DNA of 64,000 bases from Vibrio methylphosphonaticus. Its GTDB lineage: Bacteria > Pseudomonadota > Gammaproteobacteria > Enterobacterales > Vibrionaceae. How positions within the stretch are numbered: the stretch's first letter is position 1; each line of letters begins with the position of its first letter. A program made the position numbers and the translations under genes. Shown piece by piece: positions 8,101-18,058 of this stretch. The notes beneath the pieces were generated by a model. It worked only from the letters and a program-made list of their open reading frames with translations. It searched no databases and had not been told where the DNA came from. The stretch is from contig NZ_JAMKMS010000002.1 of NCBI RefSeq assembly GCF_023634655.1, forward strand, positions 124,001 through 188,000. The letters are read 5' to 3'.

Positions 8101-9069
8101 TTAGTCGCTAGTTTTTGGTAATAGCTCAATCGGTAATCCCCAATTATGTCGTTGGGATAGACGAGTGAGCCGTTCTATTTCATGCTGCGTTTCCTGCTTT
8201 AGCCACTCCACCAACTCATCAACGATAGGTGAGTCGGTTCGCTTGTGGCAATAATAGCGCCATGCACTATAGTGGACGGGAGCTTCTTGAGGACAAAAAA
8301 GGTACTCTCGCTCAAGTTCCGGCAACGCCAGCAACAAATCTGTCACGGCTACGCCCTGACCAGACAAACACGCACTAAGCGTTAAATCAAGGGTATAAAA
8401 CGTTGAATTCCTTACTGGTTCGTTATCAATATGACCAATTTTCTTTAGCCATACTTGCCAGTCGTGGTGATCCAGTGTTGGGTGAAGTCTCGGTAACGAT
8501 AATAAGGTATTCATATCCCCATGATTGTTCATTAACGGTTTAGTACAAACCGGCGCCATGTATTCCTCGCGTAGAAATAGTATGTCAGGGTCATCTTCAA
8601 ATTGCTTTCCATAACGCGTGGTAAAGACAAACAGATCATAATCCCCAGCGCGTCGCCCCTCTTCTTCGTCAATGACGGGAATAACGACAATTTCATTGTT
8701 AGGATAACGTTCACTAAGCTGATGTATCTTTGGTAACAGAGCTCGAGTTGCGAAACTTAACGCGGCTCTAATGACTATTTTTTGATTTGGCAGCATACGC
8801 CAAGAATCCAGTAATGACTGCAATGCCAGATAGTTACGCCCCAATACATCATAAAGCTCCTTGCCCTTTAACGTTAACTGTATGCTGCGATGACCTCTTA
8901 TAATTAAAGATGCGTTTAACTCATCCTCAAGTTGTTTAACCTGGCGACTAACCGCACTTTGAGTGACATGAAGCTCATTAGCCGCTAGCGTAAAGCTCAT
9001 ATGCCTTGCGACAACCTCAAACACTTTAAGGCTATTGTGTGAATAGGGAATAGTTGAATATGGGTTCAT
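8101..9069 (-). CDS. LysR-family transcriptional regulator
   Basis: A 322-residue LysR regulator. The N-terminal winged helix-turn-helix (about residues 13-72) carries the family pattern FEVVARHMSFTLAANELHVT followed by QSAVSRQVKQLEDEL. The effector-binding domain follows from about residue 95. The FTLAANELHVTQSAVSRQ form resembles the GcvA/AmpR branch. It is divergent from the adjacent MATE exporter gene and probably controls it, as LysR proteins usually control their divergent neighbour. The effector is unknown. Confidence 0.9.
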   Translation of the reverse strand: MNPYSTIPYSHNSLKVFEVVARHMSFTLAANELHVTQSAVSRQVKQLEDELNASLIIRGHRSIQLTLKGKELYDVLGRNYLALQSLLDSWRMLPNQKIVIRAALSFATRALLPKIHQLSERYPNNEIVVIPVIDEEEGRRAGDYDLFVFTTRYGKQFEDDPDILFLREEYMAPVCTKPLMNNHGDMNTLLSLPRLHPTLDHHDWQVWLKKIGHIDNEPVRNSTFYTLDLTLSACLSGQGVAVTDLLLALPELEREYLFCPQEAPVHYSAWRYYCHKRTDSPIVDELVEWLKQETQHEIERLTRLSQRHNWGLPIELLPKTSD

Positions 9070-9169
9070 ATTTACTCACATGAGTTTAAGTCATGCCAGA
9101 GTGACACAAATGTTGCTTGAACACCACCAGCTTCAATATAAAATAGCCCAACTATCACCTGAGGCTATC

Positions 9170-10516
9170 ATGAAGAAAATCCTGTCCCTTGCGACCCCAC
9201 TTATTATTTCTCAACTTATATCCATGGCGTTAGTTCTTACCGACGTTTGGATGATGGCGAAACTTAGCGTTGCCGACCTAGCAGGCGGTGGATTGGGGGC
9301 GTCCGTTTACACGTTTGTTTTCTTAGTTGCTGGTAGTACAGTAGGGTGTGTAGCCAATTTAATTGCCATTGCCTACGGTCAAGCCGTTGCTAGGCCTGAG
9401 TTTGGACACAAACAAATTCGACTCGCCATCAAAGGCGCGGTGATACTGTCCGTTGTCTTGAGTGTGTCGTTAACACTACTCTTTGCTTTTGCGCCTCAGT
9501 TTCTGGTTCTTGCCAAGCAACCTCACAGCACTATTAGTATTGCCATGGTGTATTTGGATACGCTTAAATGGGCAATGCTTCCTACCCTTTTGCTATTGAT
9601 CTTGCGCGGACTCACCAGCAACTTTGGCGATGCAAAGTCGGTAATGGTGATGTCTCTTGTGACCGTTATACTCAATGTACCGCTTAGCTATTGGCTCGCA
9701 TTTAGTTTTGGTATGGGGATTGCGGGTTTAGGTATTGGTACTGTACTCGCCGCATCTATTGTGCTCATCGGCTATGGAGTTTGGGTGTTTAAACGCCCAG
9801 TCTATTATAAATATGCCCCGTGGCTGCATCTTGAAGAATACACATGGAAACTGGTATTGCCACTGATTTCAATGGGCTTGCCTATCGCTGTTGCAGCAGC
9901 GCTTGAAATGGGGTTAATTTACGGCGGAACTCTGATGTCTGGCATGATTGGAGTGGCCGCGTTAGCGCTCCAACAAATTTTGTTACAGTGTCTCAGTTTT
10001 ACTTGGAACATAAACTTTGGATTCTCACAGGCTGCGGCTATTCTAGTCGGTAAAGATTTCGGTAATGACGATTTTACGGGTATTAAAGCCACCGCAAAAC
10101 GCAGCTTTACCCTCGTTACCTTACTTAGCGCAGTGTTAGCGGTAGTGTTTCTCCTTTGGCCAGACGCTATCGCAAGCTTATTCCAGCTCGATGAACAAGG
10201 GGATTCTCACCTAACGCAAATGTTGTCATCACTAATGTGGGTTGTAGCGTTATGTTTTGTGGTAGACGCATGGCAACTGCTTGCTATGAATCTCCTGCGC
10301 GGAATGAAGATCGTGATTGTACCGACCATTATGAGTGGAATAGGATATTGGGTCTTTGGCTTGCCTTCGGCTTGGTTTCTCATGCAGCATTATCAAATGG
10401 CGGGGATTTGGGGCGGTATTCTAGTTGGACTCGCCGTCACTGGCATCATGCTTCTTATACATTTAGTTGCGAAGCTAAACATTAACCAGCCACTACAGCC
10501 ATCATCTAACGGTTAG
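9170..10516 (+). CDS. MATE-family multidrug/sodium antiporter
   Basis: A polytopic inner-membrane exporter of about 448 residues with the two-lobed MATE pattern of about twelve hydrophobic segments. The beginning, MKKILSLATPLIISQLISMA, with TDVWMMAKLSVADLAGGGLG, matches the N-lobe start of NorM-like proteins. In-frame ATGs also exist at 9080 and 9110. The first is only ten bases from the divergent LysR start and has no ribosome site. I prefer 9170, which has GAGG five bases upstream and leaves about 100 bases for a shared promoter. MATE proteins export cationic drugs in exchange for sodium or protons; the substrate here is unknown. Confidence 0.88.
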   Translation: MKKILSLATPLIISQLISMALVLTDVWMMAKLSVADLAGGGLGASVYTFVFLVAGSTVGCVANLIAIAYGQAVARPEFGHKQIRLAIKGAVILSVVLSVSLTLLFAFAPQFLVLAKQPHSTISIAMVYLDTLKWAMLPTLLLLILRGLTSNFGDAKSVMVMSLVTVILNVPLSYWLAFSFGMGIAGLGIGTVLAASIVLIGYGVWVFKRPVYYKYAPWLHLEEYTWKLVLPLISMGLPIAVAAALEMGLIYGGTLMSGMIGVAALALQQILLQCLSFTWNINFGFSQAAAILVGKDFGNDDFTGIKATAKRSFTLVTLLSAVLAVVFLLWPDAIASLFQLDEQGDSHLTQMLSSLMWVVALCFVVDAWQLLAMNLLRGMKIVIVPTIMSGIGYWVFGLPSAWFLMQHYQMAGIWGGILVGLAVTGIMLLIHLVAKLNINQPLQPSSNG

Positions 10517-10569
10517 CGTCAACAGTAGAGATTGACTTAATTAACAGGGCTTGATTATCGTGAGACACA

Positions 10570-10598
10570 AAGCCTCCAAATTTCAATTTGGAGGCTTT
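10570..10598. terminator. Bidirectional hairpin terminator between convergent genes
   Basis: AGCCTCCAAAT and ATTTGGAGGCT form an eleven-pair stem between the MATE gene and the leftward SYLF gene, with AA on the left and a four-T run on the right. Confidence 0.8.
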
Positions 10599-10609
10599 TC
10601 AATTCATTC

Positions 10610-11290
10610 TTATTGATTATCGTAATTATCATTTGGGGCAAAGGTAAATCCTTGCCCACCGATGGCAGCCTCATACATCAGCCCACCTTTGGTTAATGTA
10701 AACACTGACATCCCATTAATATAAGCGGCTTTGCTTTGCTTATCACCCGCTTGAGCACCAGCTCCGGTGGAGCCTGCTTGAGCACTCGCTCCTAAAGTAA
10801 TTGCGACCGCAGAAGCTTGCGCGCCAAACTCAAAACTCCCACTCGTAAAGGCGTAGTAGTCCGCTTTTGTTTCAAAAAATATAATCTCACTATACGCTTG
10901 GGCCCCAAGCTGTAAACCAAAGCTTAACTGAGCTAAGGTCGTTTCACCAACATGCACACCTTGACGAAACACCTGCCCTTCTCCATAAGAGCCCCCAAGC
11001 CCAAACCCACCTTTCCCGACAGTTGGGAAGACAGCGTATCCGTAAGCATTATCAAAAAAAGAGTGGGTAGCTTGCGCCTCTTTAAAGCGATTCATCGTCG
11101 CGTCAATTTTACTCGTCGATGAATTTGAAACCGTGTCATGATTTTCTGCTGGTATCGCTGTCGTTTCAGCAATTGGTGACGTGTCACTGACATCTCTCAC
11201 TGGTGCTGACTCACTGCCCTGCGCCCACACCGATGGTGTTACAGCTAAACAAGCCACTAGCGTCGCGTATCGCCCAAAGTTAACTAACAT
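10610..11290 (-). CDS. SYLF/Ysc84-domain lipid-binding protein, secreted
   Basis: A 226-residue exported protein whose C-terminal half (from about residue 90) matches the SYLF (Ysc84, DUF500) lipid-binding domain: SFFDNAYGYAVFPTVGKGGF, GGSYGEGQVFRQG, QLSFGLQLGAQAYSEIIFF and AYTSGSFEFGAQASA-like repeats. I place the start at the ATG at 11290, which has AAGGAA upstream and gives a clean signal peptide (residues 1-23, cut after SVWA). A longer in-frame ATG at 11362 would spoil the signal. A Ser/Thr/Glu-rich linker separates signal and domain. Bacterial SYLF proteins are periplasmic or surface proteins of unclear role. Confidence 0.85.
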   Translation of the reverse strand: MLVNFGRYATLVACLAVTPSVWAQGSESAPVRDVSDTSPIAETTAIPAENHDTVSNSSTSKIDATMNRFKEAQATHSFFDNAYGYAVFPTVGKGGFGLGGSYGEGQVFRQGVHVGETTLAQLSFGLQLGAQAYSEIIFFETKADYYAFTSGSFEFGAQASAVAITLGASAQAGSTGAGAQAGDKQSKAAYINGMSVFTLTKGGLMYEAAIGGQGFTFAPNDNYDNQ

Positions 11291-11466
11291 ATCGTTCCTT
11301 AATAAACCATTACTGCTGAACATCACTGATGATATAGACGAGTATGTCTGTGGATAGTTCAAATTAATGCAAAAAGAGCGACGAGGAAGGCACTTGAAAC
11401 TAGCCGCCGCGATAAGTTCAATCTACAATACCCTACATACAGACATAGAGTAACCTTTTAAATTTT

Positions 11467-12132
11467 ATGATAAAGAAGATATTAATCAATACACTACTTA
11501 TTCTTTTCGGTGTACCTATCTTACTTGTTACATCGCTAAAATTTATTAACCCTCCTGTCTGGGGCTGGCAAATTAACCGTACCTTTTTTCCACCAGAAAG
11601 CTATCCAGATACTGTGCTTCACAATTGGCTGCCCATTGACCAGATACCATCAGATATGACGTTGGCGGTCATTGCATCAGAAGACCAACAATTTGCTCAC
11701 CATTATGGTGTCGATATAGACTCAACGTTGAGTGCGTTAAGTGAAAATAGCACTTCATCTAGACGGGGAGCGAGCACCATCACGCAACAAACGGCTAAAA
11801 ATGTCTTGTTGTTTCCGAGTCAGACGTACGTTAGAAAAGCATATGAACTCTATATTGCGATTTTAATGGAATTGATTTTAGGCAAACAGCGTATTATGGA
11901 ACTTTATCTCAATGTCATTGAGTTCGGGCCCGGAATTTATGGCGTTGAAGCCGCCAGTCAGTTCTACTTTGGCACCCCTGCAAGTCAGCTATCGCGCGTA
12001 CAATGTGCACAGCTTGCGGTTGTGCTTCCCAACCCCTATCGCATTAGCCCAGTACCTGCCACGCCCTATGTGCAGCAGCGAACTCAATGGGTTATAAAGC
12101 AAATGCGTAATCTGGGAGCTATCCAATTGTAA
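11467..12132 (+). CDS. mtgA: Monofunctional peptidoglycan glycosyltransferase MtgA
   Basis: A 221-residue GT51 glycosyltransferase that polymerises lipid II into glycan strands in the periplasm. It has one N-terminal membrane anchor (about 4-24). The catalytic motif ASEDQQFAHHYGVD carries the essential Glu; RRGASTITQQTAKN, the second-glutamate region RKAYELYIAILMELILGKQR and LNVIEFGPGIYGVEAAS complete the domain. There is no transpeptidase domain, so it is MtgA rather than a bifunctional PBP. Length fits the family. It converges on the MFS gene, whose stop lies ten bases away. Confidence 0.93.
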   Translation: MIKKILINTLLILFGVPILLVTSLKFINPPVWGWQINRTFFPPESYPDTVLHNWLPIDQIPSDMTLAVIASEDQQFAHHYGVDIDSTLSALSENSTSSRRGASTITQQTAKNVLLFPSQTYVRKAYELYIAILMELILGKQRIMELYLNVIEFGPGIYGVEAASQFYFGTPASQLSRVQCAQLAVVLPNPYRISPVPATPYVQQRTQWVIKQMRNLGAIQL

Positions 12133-12142
12133 ACCTTCATAA

Positions 12143-13366
12143 TTACGCCTTACTATCTTCAATAACAGCTTGTGAAGAATAACGCTTAACTTGGCTAACC
12201 AATAACACCAATGCCATAAGAACGGCAGAAACAATATAGAAGCTGCCTAAGCTTTTAGAGCCGGCTATCCAATGCTCCACCAGGTACGCCCCTAATACTC
12301 CAGCAACCATCATCTGAATCGATCCCGACAGCGCTGACACAGCGCCAGCTTGAGATTTATGCGGCCCTAAAAGCAAGCTAATTGAAATTGGAAATGACAA
12401 ACCCTGAGCAACGGTAAGCAAGGTAAATGCAAATATTAGATTCATTACGGACATTGATGTCATAAGTAGCCACAAGCCCGAAAGCGCCATAATAGTAATC
12501 GCAAGTAATAACAGCCATGCGTTTGAAAAGTAGCGGTTAAGTATGTTGAGCGAGACGCTTCCCATCAATAAACCGGCAGAGGGGATGATCATTATTGTGC
12601 CGTACTCAGCAACCGTTAAACCAAGCTCGTGCTGCATTAGAAATGGAAAAATACTCAACGAGACAACAGCCCCTAAGTAACTGATCCAGTTATAGCTAGC
12701 ACTGCCTATCACCTGAGGGTTAACGATAAGCTTAGAATAGGTTTGTACAATTCCTCTCACCTCAAAACGTTTAGGTCGATACGGCAAGGTTTCTGGCAAA
12801 ATAAACCAACCAAGCACGTAGATTGCGATAAGGTATGCAAGGACACAAACAAAGACAGCATGCCAACCCAGTTGAAATGCTACCCAACCGCCAAACACTG
12901 GTGCGACAATCGGCATAATAGAAGCGGTCATCGAAATGTACGACAGGGCTTTTGTCAATTGCTTGCCATCATAGCTGTCTCTCAGCACGCTTCGTCCAAG
13001 CACCGATGCACTGCCAGCGCCAAGCCCTTGTAACAAGCGACCTGATTCCAACGCGATTTGATGGTCGGAAAAGACGATGCACACCAGTGTACCGAGTATG
13101 TAAATACCCTGCCCAAGCAAAAATACCGGTCGTCTGCCAATCGAATCTGATAACGGTCCATAAAATAGCTGCGATAGACCAAAGCCAACTAAAAATAATG
13201 TGACGAGCATTTGCGCATCCGCCTGCGTGAGAGACAGCGTTTCACTAATCAAAGGCAATGATGGTAGATAAATACTCACACCGACCTGCCCTGTCGCAAT
13301 GATCATCATTGCCAAAAGCATCGGGGTTTTATTAAATGACGTTGACTGTTCTCTATTCATATACAC
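12143..13366 (-). CDS. MFS multidrug exporter, Bcr/CflA-like
   Basis: A 407-residue twelve-helix major facilitator protein. Near the start, SIYLPSLPLISETLSLTQAD has the acidic-free proline pattern of the DHA1 Bcr/CflA/EmrD group. FYGPLSDSIGRRPVFLLGQ is the conserved cytoplasmic loop 2-3 motif, and LLQGLGAGSASVLGRSVLRD is the motif of helices 4-5. The family exports drugs such as bicyclomycin or chloramphenicol by proton antiport. It is divergent from a LysR regulator 82 bases away, which probably controls it. Confidence 0.88.
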   Translation of the reverse strand: MYMNREQSTSFNKTPMLLAMMIIATGQVGVSIYLPSLPLISETLSLTQADAQMLVTLFLVGFGLSQLFYGPLSDSIGRRPVFLLGQGIYILGTLVCIVFSDHQIALESGRLLQGLGAGSASVLGRSVLRDSYDGKQLTKALSYISMTASIMPIVAPVFGGWVAFQLGWHAVFVCVLAYLIAIYVLGWFILPETLPYRPKRFEVRGIVQTYSKLIVNPQVIGSASYNWISYLGAVVSLSIFPFLMQHELGLTVAEYGTIMIIPSAGLLMGSVSLNILNRYFSNAWLLLLAITIMALSGLWLLMTSMSVMNLIFAFTLLTVAQGLSFPISISLLLGPHKSQAGAVSALSGSIQMMVAGVLGAYLVEHWIAGSKSLGSFYIVSAVLMALVLLVSQVKRYSSQAVIEDSKA

Positions 13367-13447
13367 ATTCTATATTGCGTATTAGTTTATGATAATAGAG
13401 TATGATGGAAATAGATTATATCTTCATAGGAAACAATAGGCGCAGTT

Positions 13448-14338
13448 ATGGATTGGATTCAAAGTATCAATAGCTACATCAAAGTCGTAGAGGAAGGCAG
13501 CTTCAATGGTGCAGCTAGACGAATGAACACCACAAACTCAGCGATCAGTAAGCGGATTCACTGGCTAGAAGAAGTCATTGGCGTCCAACTGCTCAAACGA
13601 ACAACCCGTTCAGTCACCCAAACCGAAGCTGGCGCGCTCTTTTATCAGCGGGCAAAAGATTCGATGGATCGATTTCAATCAATCATCGACGAAACTCGTT
13701 CGGTCAATCAAACTCCGGCAGGTCTATTAAAGATTGGCGCGACAATCGCGGTAGGATCGAAGTTTCTTGTTCAGTACTTTCATGACTTCCTCACTCAATA
13801 CCCGGAAATTCGCATCCAGCTTACCACCACCGCACCGGGACAATTACCCGACTCCAATCTCGATGTTTTTATTAGCCGTGAAATAGAGCAAATGAACTCT
13901 TTGAGTATGAAGCAGACCAAGCTGTTCGAGCAAAGAGTAGGCTTTTATGCTGCCCCTTCCTATATTAAGCAACATGGGGAGCCCACATCAATTGAACAGC
14001 TAAAAACACATAACATCCTAATATGGGGCGAGCGCCCGCAAAGAGAATACAAAATCAATAAAACTCAAAGGGTGATGTTATCGGGCAACTTTGCCACGAC
14101 TAACCCAGAAGCACTCTTTTTCGCAGCAAAAAGTGGCATGGGCGTGTTAATTAGTAACGATATTATGATCAAAGAAGATATCAAGTCTGGCGCTCTTACT
14201 CCGATACTACCCGAGATACAAGCCGAGGATTCCACTGTATACGCCTATTATCCGGCATTGGACTATGAACACACTCGAACTAAGCTGTTCTTGGATTACA
14301 TTCGCTCTCGACTTGCCCAATCAAATGACTCCCTTTAG
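13448..14338 (+). CDS. LysR-family transcriptional regulator
   Basis: A 296-residue LysR regulator of the CrgA/AaeR branch, with FNGAARRMNTTNSAISKRIH and WLEEVIGVQLLKRTTRSV in the N-terminal helix-turn-helix, and LYQRAKD-like and PAGLLKIGA segments after it. It stands head-to-head with the MFS exporter gene. The 81-base space between them is AT-rich with several TATGAT-like motifs, as expected for a shared promoter. The inducer is unknown. Confidence 0.9.
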   Translation: MDWIQSINSYIKVVEEGSFNGAARRMNTTNSAISKRIHWLEEVIGVQLLKRTTRSVTQTEAGALFYQRAKDSMDRFQSIIDETRSVNQTPAGLLKIGATIAVGSKFLVQYFHDFLTQYPEIRIQLTTTAPGQLPDSNLDVFISREIEQMNSLSMKQTKLFEQRVGFYAAPSYIKQHGEPTSIEQLKTHNILIWGERPQREYKINKTQRVMLSGNFATTNPEALFFAAKSGMGVLISNDIMIKEDIKSGALTPILPEIQAEDSTVYAYYPALDYEHTRTKLFLDYIRSRLAQSNDSL

Positions 14339-14493
14339 CGCCGATTATCCCCTAGTTTGTCGACTAAATTTGCTCACGAGATCCTTGATACCTCGAGCTT
14401 CGGAGGGTGTTATCCATCAATGACAATATGATGACCTCATACACTTTCTATACAATTCCACGCAGTTACTGGCGAAGCGTTATGCAATAATGA

Positions 14494-14868
14494 GTGTTCA
14501 GGTCCACTTGGAGTCTCGCGTTGACTGTTTTCTTTTTTACCTGCTTACTCAGCTACTTTTTACTGACAGGATTCGCTGGATTTAAAGCATACCAGCATCA
14601 ACAACTCCATCTGATTGATACATTACTTCCTATTTGGGTGATCGGATGCTGGTCATTGCTCGCCGCTTTTGGTGTTGGGCAGCAAAGTCTTGGTAACCTC
14701 ATAGAGCTTCCGTTACTGCTATTTATTGCCAGTGTGCTCTATAATGCCCGCGTCTATCTCGCCATTTCAAACTCAAATAAAACAATACTGACGAGACGAT
14801 CTATTTATATCATCGTTCTTGTTATCACTATCACGATTCGCCTATCCTCCCCATTAATGATGGAATGA
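14494..14868 (+). CDS. Hypothetical membrane protein, about four helices
   Basis: The 124-residue product is very hydrophobic, with about four membrane helices (roughly 8-28, 43-63, 70-88, 101-119). It starts at a GTG at 14494 without a clear ribosome site; the nearby ATG codons are out of frame. No family is recognised. It could be a small DUF-type membrane protein. Its neighbours give no functional hint. Confidence 0.5.
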   Translation: MFRSTWSLALTVFFFTCLLSYFLLTGFAGFKAYQHQQLHLIDTLLPIWVIGCWSLLAAFGVGQQSLGNLIELPLLLFIASVLYNARVYLAISNSNKTILTRRSIYIIVLVITITIRLSSPLMME

Positions 14869-14909
14869 ATAGCGTTAAGGTGAGTCAGTATAGATAGTTA
14901 TATCTCAAA

Positions 14910-14936
14910 CAAAAAGGTGACGACAATCGCCACCTT
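14910..14936 (-). terminator. Terminator of the hcp-hcr operon
   Basis: On the minus strand AAGGTGGCGA and TCGTCACCTT pair around TTG, with one mismatch, followed by five T's. It lies about 25 bases after the hcr stop. Confidence 0.8.
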
Positions 14937-14959
14937 CTATCAACGGTTAGCATGAAACA

Positions 14960-16006
14960 CTAAGTTAGCGCCACTTCAACGTCTGACTGTATTTGGCTAG
15001 AGCAGGCTAATACAAAACCATTTTCAATGTCTTGCTCCGTTAATGTCTCTTTACTTGAAGACAGTACTTGGCCTACTTTCACTTTACATTTACAAGACCC
15101 ACAAATACCGCTGCGACAAGCCGCAATGACAGGCACTCCACCTTTTTCTAACGCATCCAGTAGCAAACTGCCCGCCTCTGCATCCAGCTCGACACCAAAG
15201 TCGGGAACCATGACTTTCACCGAGGCAACATGTTGGCTAATCTCCGGTGCCGTATCTTGCACAACAGGCTCGGGTTCTGCAGGAGTAAAGCTCTCTTGAT
15301 GGAAATTCGACATGTCGAAATCAGCTTGCTCTAATGCTGATTTAACCACTTGCATAAACCCAGTTGGTCCACACAAATAAATCGTGCGATCGTGAAAGTC
15401 CGCTACTAATGTTTGCAACCACTCTAGGCTAATTAAGCCCTGTGGGTAATCAGTCCCACTGCTATCTTCGAGCAACATTTTAAGATTGAAGTGTTCTACG
15501 GAATCATTCAATCGACTGATTTTATTGAAATAGATCGCATCTTGTTTACTTTTCGCTAAATGCAAAAATTCGATATCTACACAAGTATCACTAGCTAACC
15601 AATCATCGACCATCGACATTACTGGTGTGATACCACATCCGGCGCTAATCATGAGCACCTTGTCTTGAGGTGAACAGTCTACATTGTTGAATTTGCCTAT
15701 GGGCGCCATTGCCTCAACCAACTGACCAACCTCTAGCTGTTCAACAACATGATTGGACACCAAGCCATTCGCTACGCGTTTCACTGTAAAACGTAATTTG
15801 CTATCTCCGGGCTTTGAACTAATAGAGTAAGCTCGAAAATGTTTATCGCCCTCGATGTCAAAACCTAATGATGAAAACTGACCAGGCTTAAACTGAAACG
15901 TGACGTTGTGACGATTTGGCGACAACTCAAATGTGACTGAATCTGGTGTTTCAACCCATTTTTTCGTGCACGTAAGTTCCACTGCCCCCGACTGAGACCA
16001 TGCCAT
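14960..16006 (-). CDS. hcr: NADH oxidoreductase Hcr, reductase for hybrid-cluster protein
   Basis: A 348-residue flavo-iron-sulfur protein that passes electrons from NADH to Hcp. In order: an FAD-binding ferredoxin-reductase domain (RAYSISS at the flavin site), an NAD domain (MISAGCGITPVMSMV and YLCGPTGFMQ), and a C-terminal plant-type [2Fe-2S] domain with the ligand pattern ACRSGICGSCKCKV and a distal Cys in VLACSSQ. It lies 92 bases after hcp in the same direction, with a perfect palindrome in the gap. The pair acts in nitric oxide and nitrosative-stress defence. Confidence 0.92.
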   Translation of the reverse strand: MAWSQSGAVELTCTKKWVETPDSVTFELSPNRHNVTFQFKPGQFSSLGFDIEGDKHFRAYSISSKPGDSKLRFTVKRVANGLVSNHVVEQLEVGQLVEAMAPIGKFNNVDCSPQDKVLMISAGCGITPVMSMVDDWLASDTCVDIEFLHLAKSKQDAIYFNKISRLNDSVEHFNLKMLLEDSSGTDYPQGLISLEWLQTLVADFHDRTIYLCGPTGFMQVVKSALEQADFDMSNFHQESFTPAEPEPVVQDTAPEISQHVASVKVMVPDFGVELDAEAGSLLLDALEKGGVPVIAACRSGICGSCKCKVKVGQVLSSSKETLTEQDIENGFVLACSSQIQSDVEVALT

Positions 16007-16024
16007 ATTACTCTCCTAACAATC

Positions 16025-16052
16025 GGTAATGGTGCCTTAAGGCACCATTACC
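16025..16052. repeat. Perfect 28-base palindrome between hcp and hcr
   Basis: GGTAATGGTGCC and GGCACCATTACC flank TTAA, making the whole 28 bases self-complementary. In the hcp-hcr transcript it would fold into a twelve-pair hairpin just before the hcr ribosome site. There is no U-run, so an mRNA stabiliser or partial attenuator is more likely than a full terminator. Confidence 0.85.
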
Positions 16053-16098
16053 ATTTACTCCACTACATTGCGATCAAATTCAGCTCGCTGGATATTCA

Positions 16099-17760
16099 CT
16101 ACGCCGCTAAGATAGTTTTAAGATCTTCTTCAACCGTTGTAATACCACGCATATCAAACTTGTCTTGCATGATTTTCAGTAGGTTATCCGTTAAGAAAGC
16201 GGGAGCGGTTGGTCCGGTATAAATACCTTTCACGCCTAGTGCAAAAAGCGTCAACAAAATAACGATCGCTTTTTGCTCAAACCAAGACAACACAAGTGTC
16301 AATGGCAATTCGTTGATGCCACAGTCAAACTCGTCTGCAAGTGCTAACGCCAATTGAATCGCTGAATACGCATCATTACATTGCCCTACATCCAGTAAGC
16401 GCGGAATACCGTTAATACTGCCGAACTCATTCTTATTGAAACGGAATTTACCGCAGGCTAATGTTAAGATAACACTGTCCTCTGGAGCCTGAGCGGTGAA
16501 ATCGGTGTAGTAACTACGCTCAGACTTATCGCCATCACAACCGCCGACTAAGAAGAAGTGCTTGATCGCGCCAGCTTTCACTTGCTCAACTACAGCAGGC
16601 GCCGCTTGCATCAGCGCATTGCGACCAAATCCAACCGTAATCATGTGTTCAATTTCGTTGTGCTTAAAGCCTTCTAATGCAAGTGCGCACTCAATCACGG
16701 CACTAAAATCGTCACCTTCAAGATGCACGACACCCGGCCAACCAACAATGCTACGAGTAAACAGGCGATCAGCATATTGACCTACATCTGGGTTCAATAG
16801 ACAATTAGAGGTCATAACAATAGCACCAGGGAAGTTTGCAAATTCCTTTTGCTGATTTTGCCAAGCGCTGCCGTAGTTACCCGCTAAATGAGGGTATTTT
16901 TTAAGTTCAGGATAGGCATGTGCAGGAAGCATTTCACCATTGGTGTACACATTAATGCCTTTGCCTTCCGTTTGTTGCAGAATTTTTTCCAAATCATGTA
17001 GGTCATGTCCAGAGACGAGAATACACTTACCTTGAATGGTCTTAACATTCACCTGGCTTGGCTCTGGGTGACCAAAGGTATCTGTTTCGCCTTTATCCAG
17101 CATCTCCATTATCTTGTAGTTCATCAAACCAATCTGCATAGAAGTATTGAGTAAGGCTTCAAGTTCAGTTGGGTCAGTGCCTAACCAAGACATGATCTGA
17201 TGGTATTCTGCATAGACGGCCTCATCGGTTTGTGACAGCACTCGAGCATGCTCTAGATAAGCAGCTGCCCCTTTTAAGCCGTAAAGACACAACAAACGAA
17301 GCCCAATGACGTCTTCATGTAAACTATCGTGGCCACGGTTTACTGCCGCTATTGGTGCAAACGCTAACAGCGCTTCTTTTGTGATAGGTAGGTCGAATAA
17401 TGCCGCTGGTGACAAAGGATCAAGCTGAATACCTAGCAGGGTTGCCGCCGCCGTAACTTGTTCTTGCAGTCGCTGTTTATAAGTCGCCGCTAGGTTAGCG
17501 AGCTCGATGATACGCTCAGGATCGAAGTTTACATTGGTTAATGTTGAGAAAAATGCACGAGGTGCCCATTGGTCAATCTCTTGATCAATAATGCCTACTT
17601 TGCGGCCCTGCTCAGCCCAAAAAGAAACACCTTGTAACGTATAAACCAATACATCTTGCAAATCAGATACTTCAGATGTTTTACCACACATGCCTTGAGT
17701 GTATGAACAGCCCTTAGATACAGGGGTTTGGATAGTTTGTTCGCATTGAATACAGAACAT
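16099..17760 (-). CDS. hcp: Hybrid-cluster protein Hcp (hydroxylamine/NO reductase)
   Basis: A 553-residue hybrid-cluster protein; enteric Hcp is a high-affinity NO reductase and also reduces hydroxylamine in vitro. The N-terminal cysteines C3, C6, C18 and C25 (C-x2-C-x11-C-x6-C) are the spacing of the [2Fe-2S] enteric type. Hybrid-cluster ligands lie in segments such as [38 protein letters not shown] and [12 protein letters not shown]. Length is typical. It is the promoter-proximal gene of hcp-hcr. A possible FNR-like site lies about 110 bases upstream. Confidence 0.95.
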   Translation of the reverse strand: MFCIQCEQTIQTPVSKGCSYTQGMCGKTSEVSDLQDVLVYTLQGVSFWAEQGRKVGIIDQEIDQWAPRAFFSTLTNVNFDPERIIELANLAATYKQRLQEQVTAAATLLGIQLDPLSPAALFDLPITKEALLAFAPIAAVNRGHDSLHEDVIGLRLLCLYGLKGAAAYLEHARVLSQTDEAVYAEYHQIMSWLGTDPTELEALLNTSMQIGLMNYKIMEMLDKGETDTFGHPEPSQVNVKTIQGKCILVSGHDLHDLEKILQQTEGKGINVYTNGEMLPAHAYPELKKYPHLAGNYGSAWQNQQKEFANFPGAIVMTSNCLLNPDVGQYADRLFTRSIVGWPGVVHLEGDDFSAVIECALALEGFKHNEIEHMITVGFGRNALMQAAPAVVEQVKAGAIKHFFLVGGCDGDKSERSYYTDFTAQAPEDSVILTLACGKFRFNKNEFGSINGIPRLLDVGQCNDAYSAIQLALALADEFDCGINELPLTLVLSWFEQKAIVILLTLFALGVKGIYTGPTAPAFLTDNLLKIMQDKFDMRGITTVEEDLKTILAA

Positions 17761-17870
17761 ATTTTGAACTCCAGTGTTTTAAATTCCTTGCTCTGGTACA
17801 TTGCCAAAGCCATTTATTAGCTACTGGTTAATTGCACTTACCGTGCCAAGAGAGATAAAAATATAATTCA

Positions 17871-17884
17871 TTGATTTTAATGAA
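17871..17884 (-). promoter_or_regulatory. FNR-like box upstream of hcp
   Basis: TTGATTTTAATGAA matches the FNR consensus TTGAT-N4-ATCAA at nine of ten positions, about 111 bases before the hcp start. hcp is anaerobically induced through FNR in enteric bacteria. Distance and one mismatch leave this tentative; NsrR control was not visible. Confidence 0.35.
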
Positions 17885-18058
17885 ATTTAACAATATAACC
17901 ACAATGTAACTGTGTCATTTAGACAACCTACCACCATAAACAAAAGACACTTTGCAGTCAAAATGACACTATATTCAATCTATCAACAAGATTTAAAGGA
18001 TTGTTAGCCGTTAGCGTTGTTGGTAAGGTATCAAAAAATAACAAGAAAATGAGTTCTA

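Noticed and set aside
9080..9169. Longer MATE start at 9080 or 9110
   Set aside because: No ribosome site and only ten bases to the divergent LysR start; family members begin close to the first helix.
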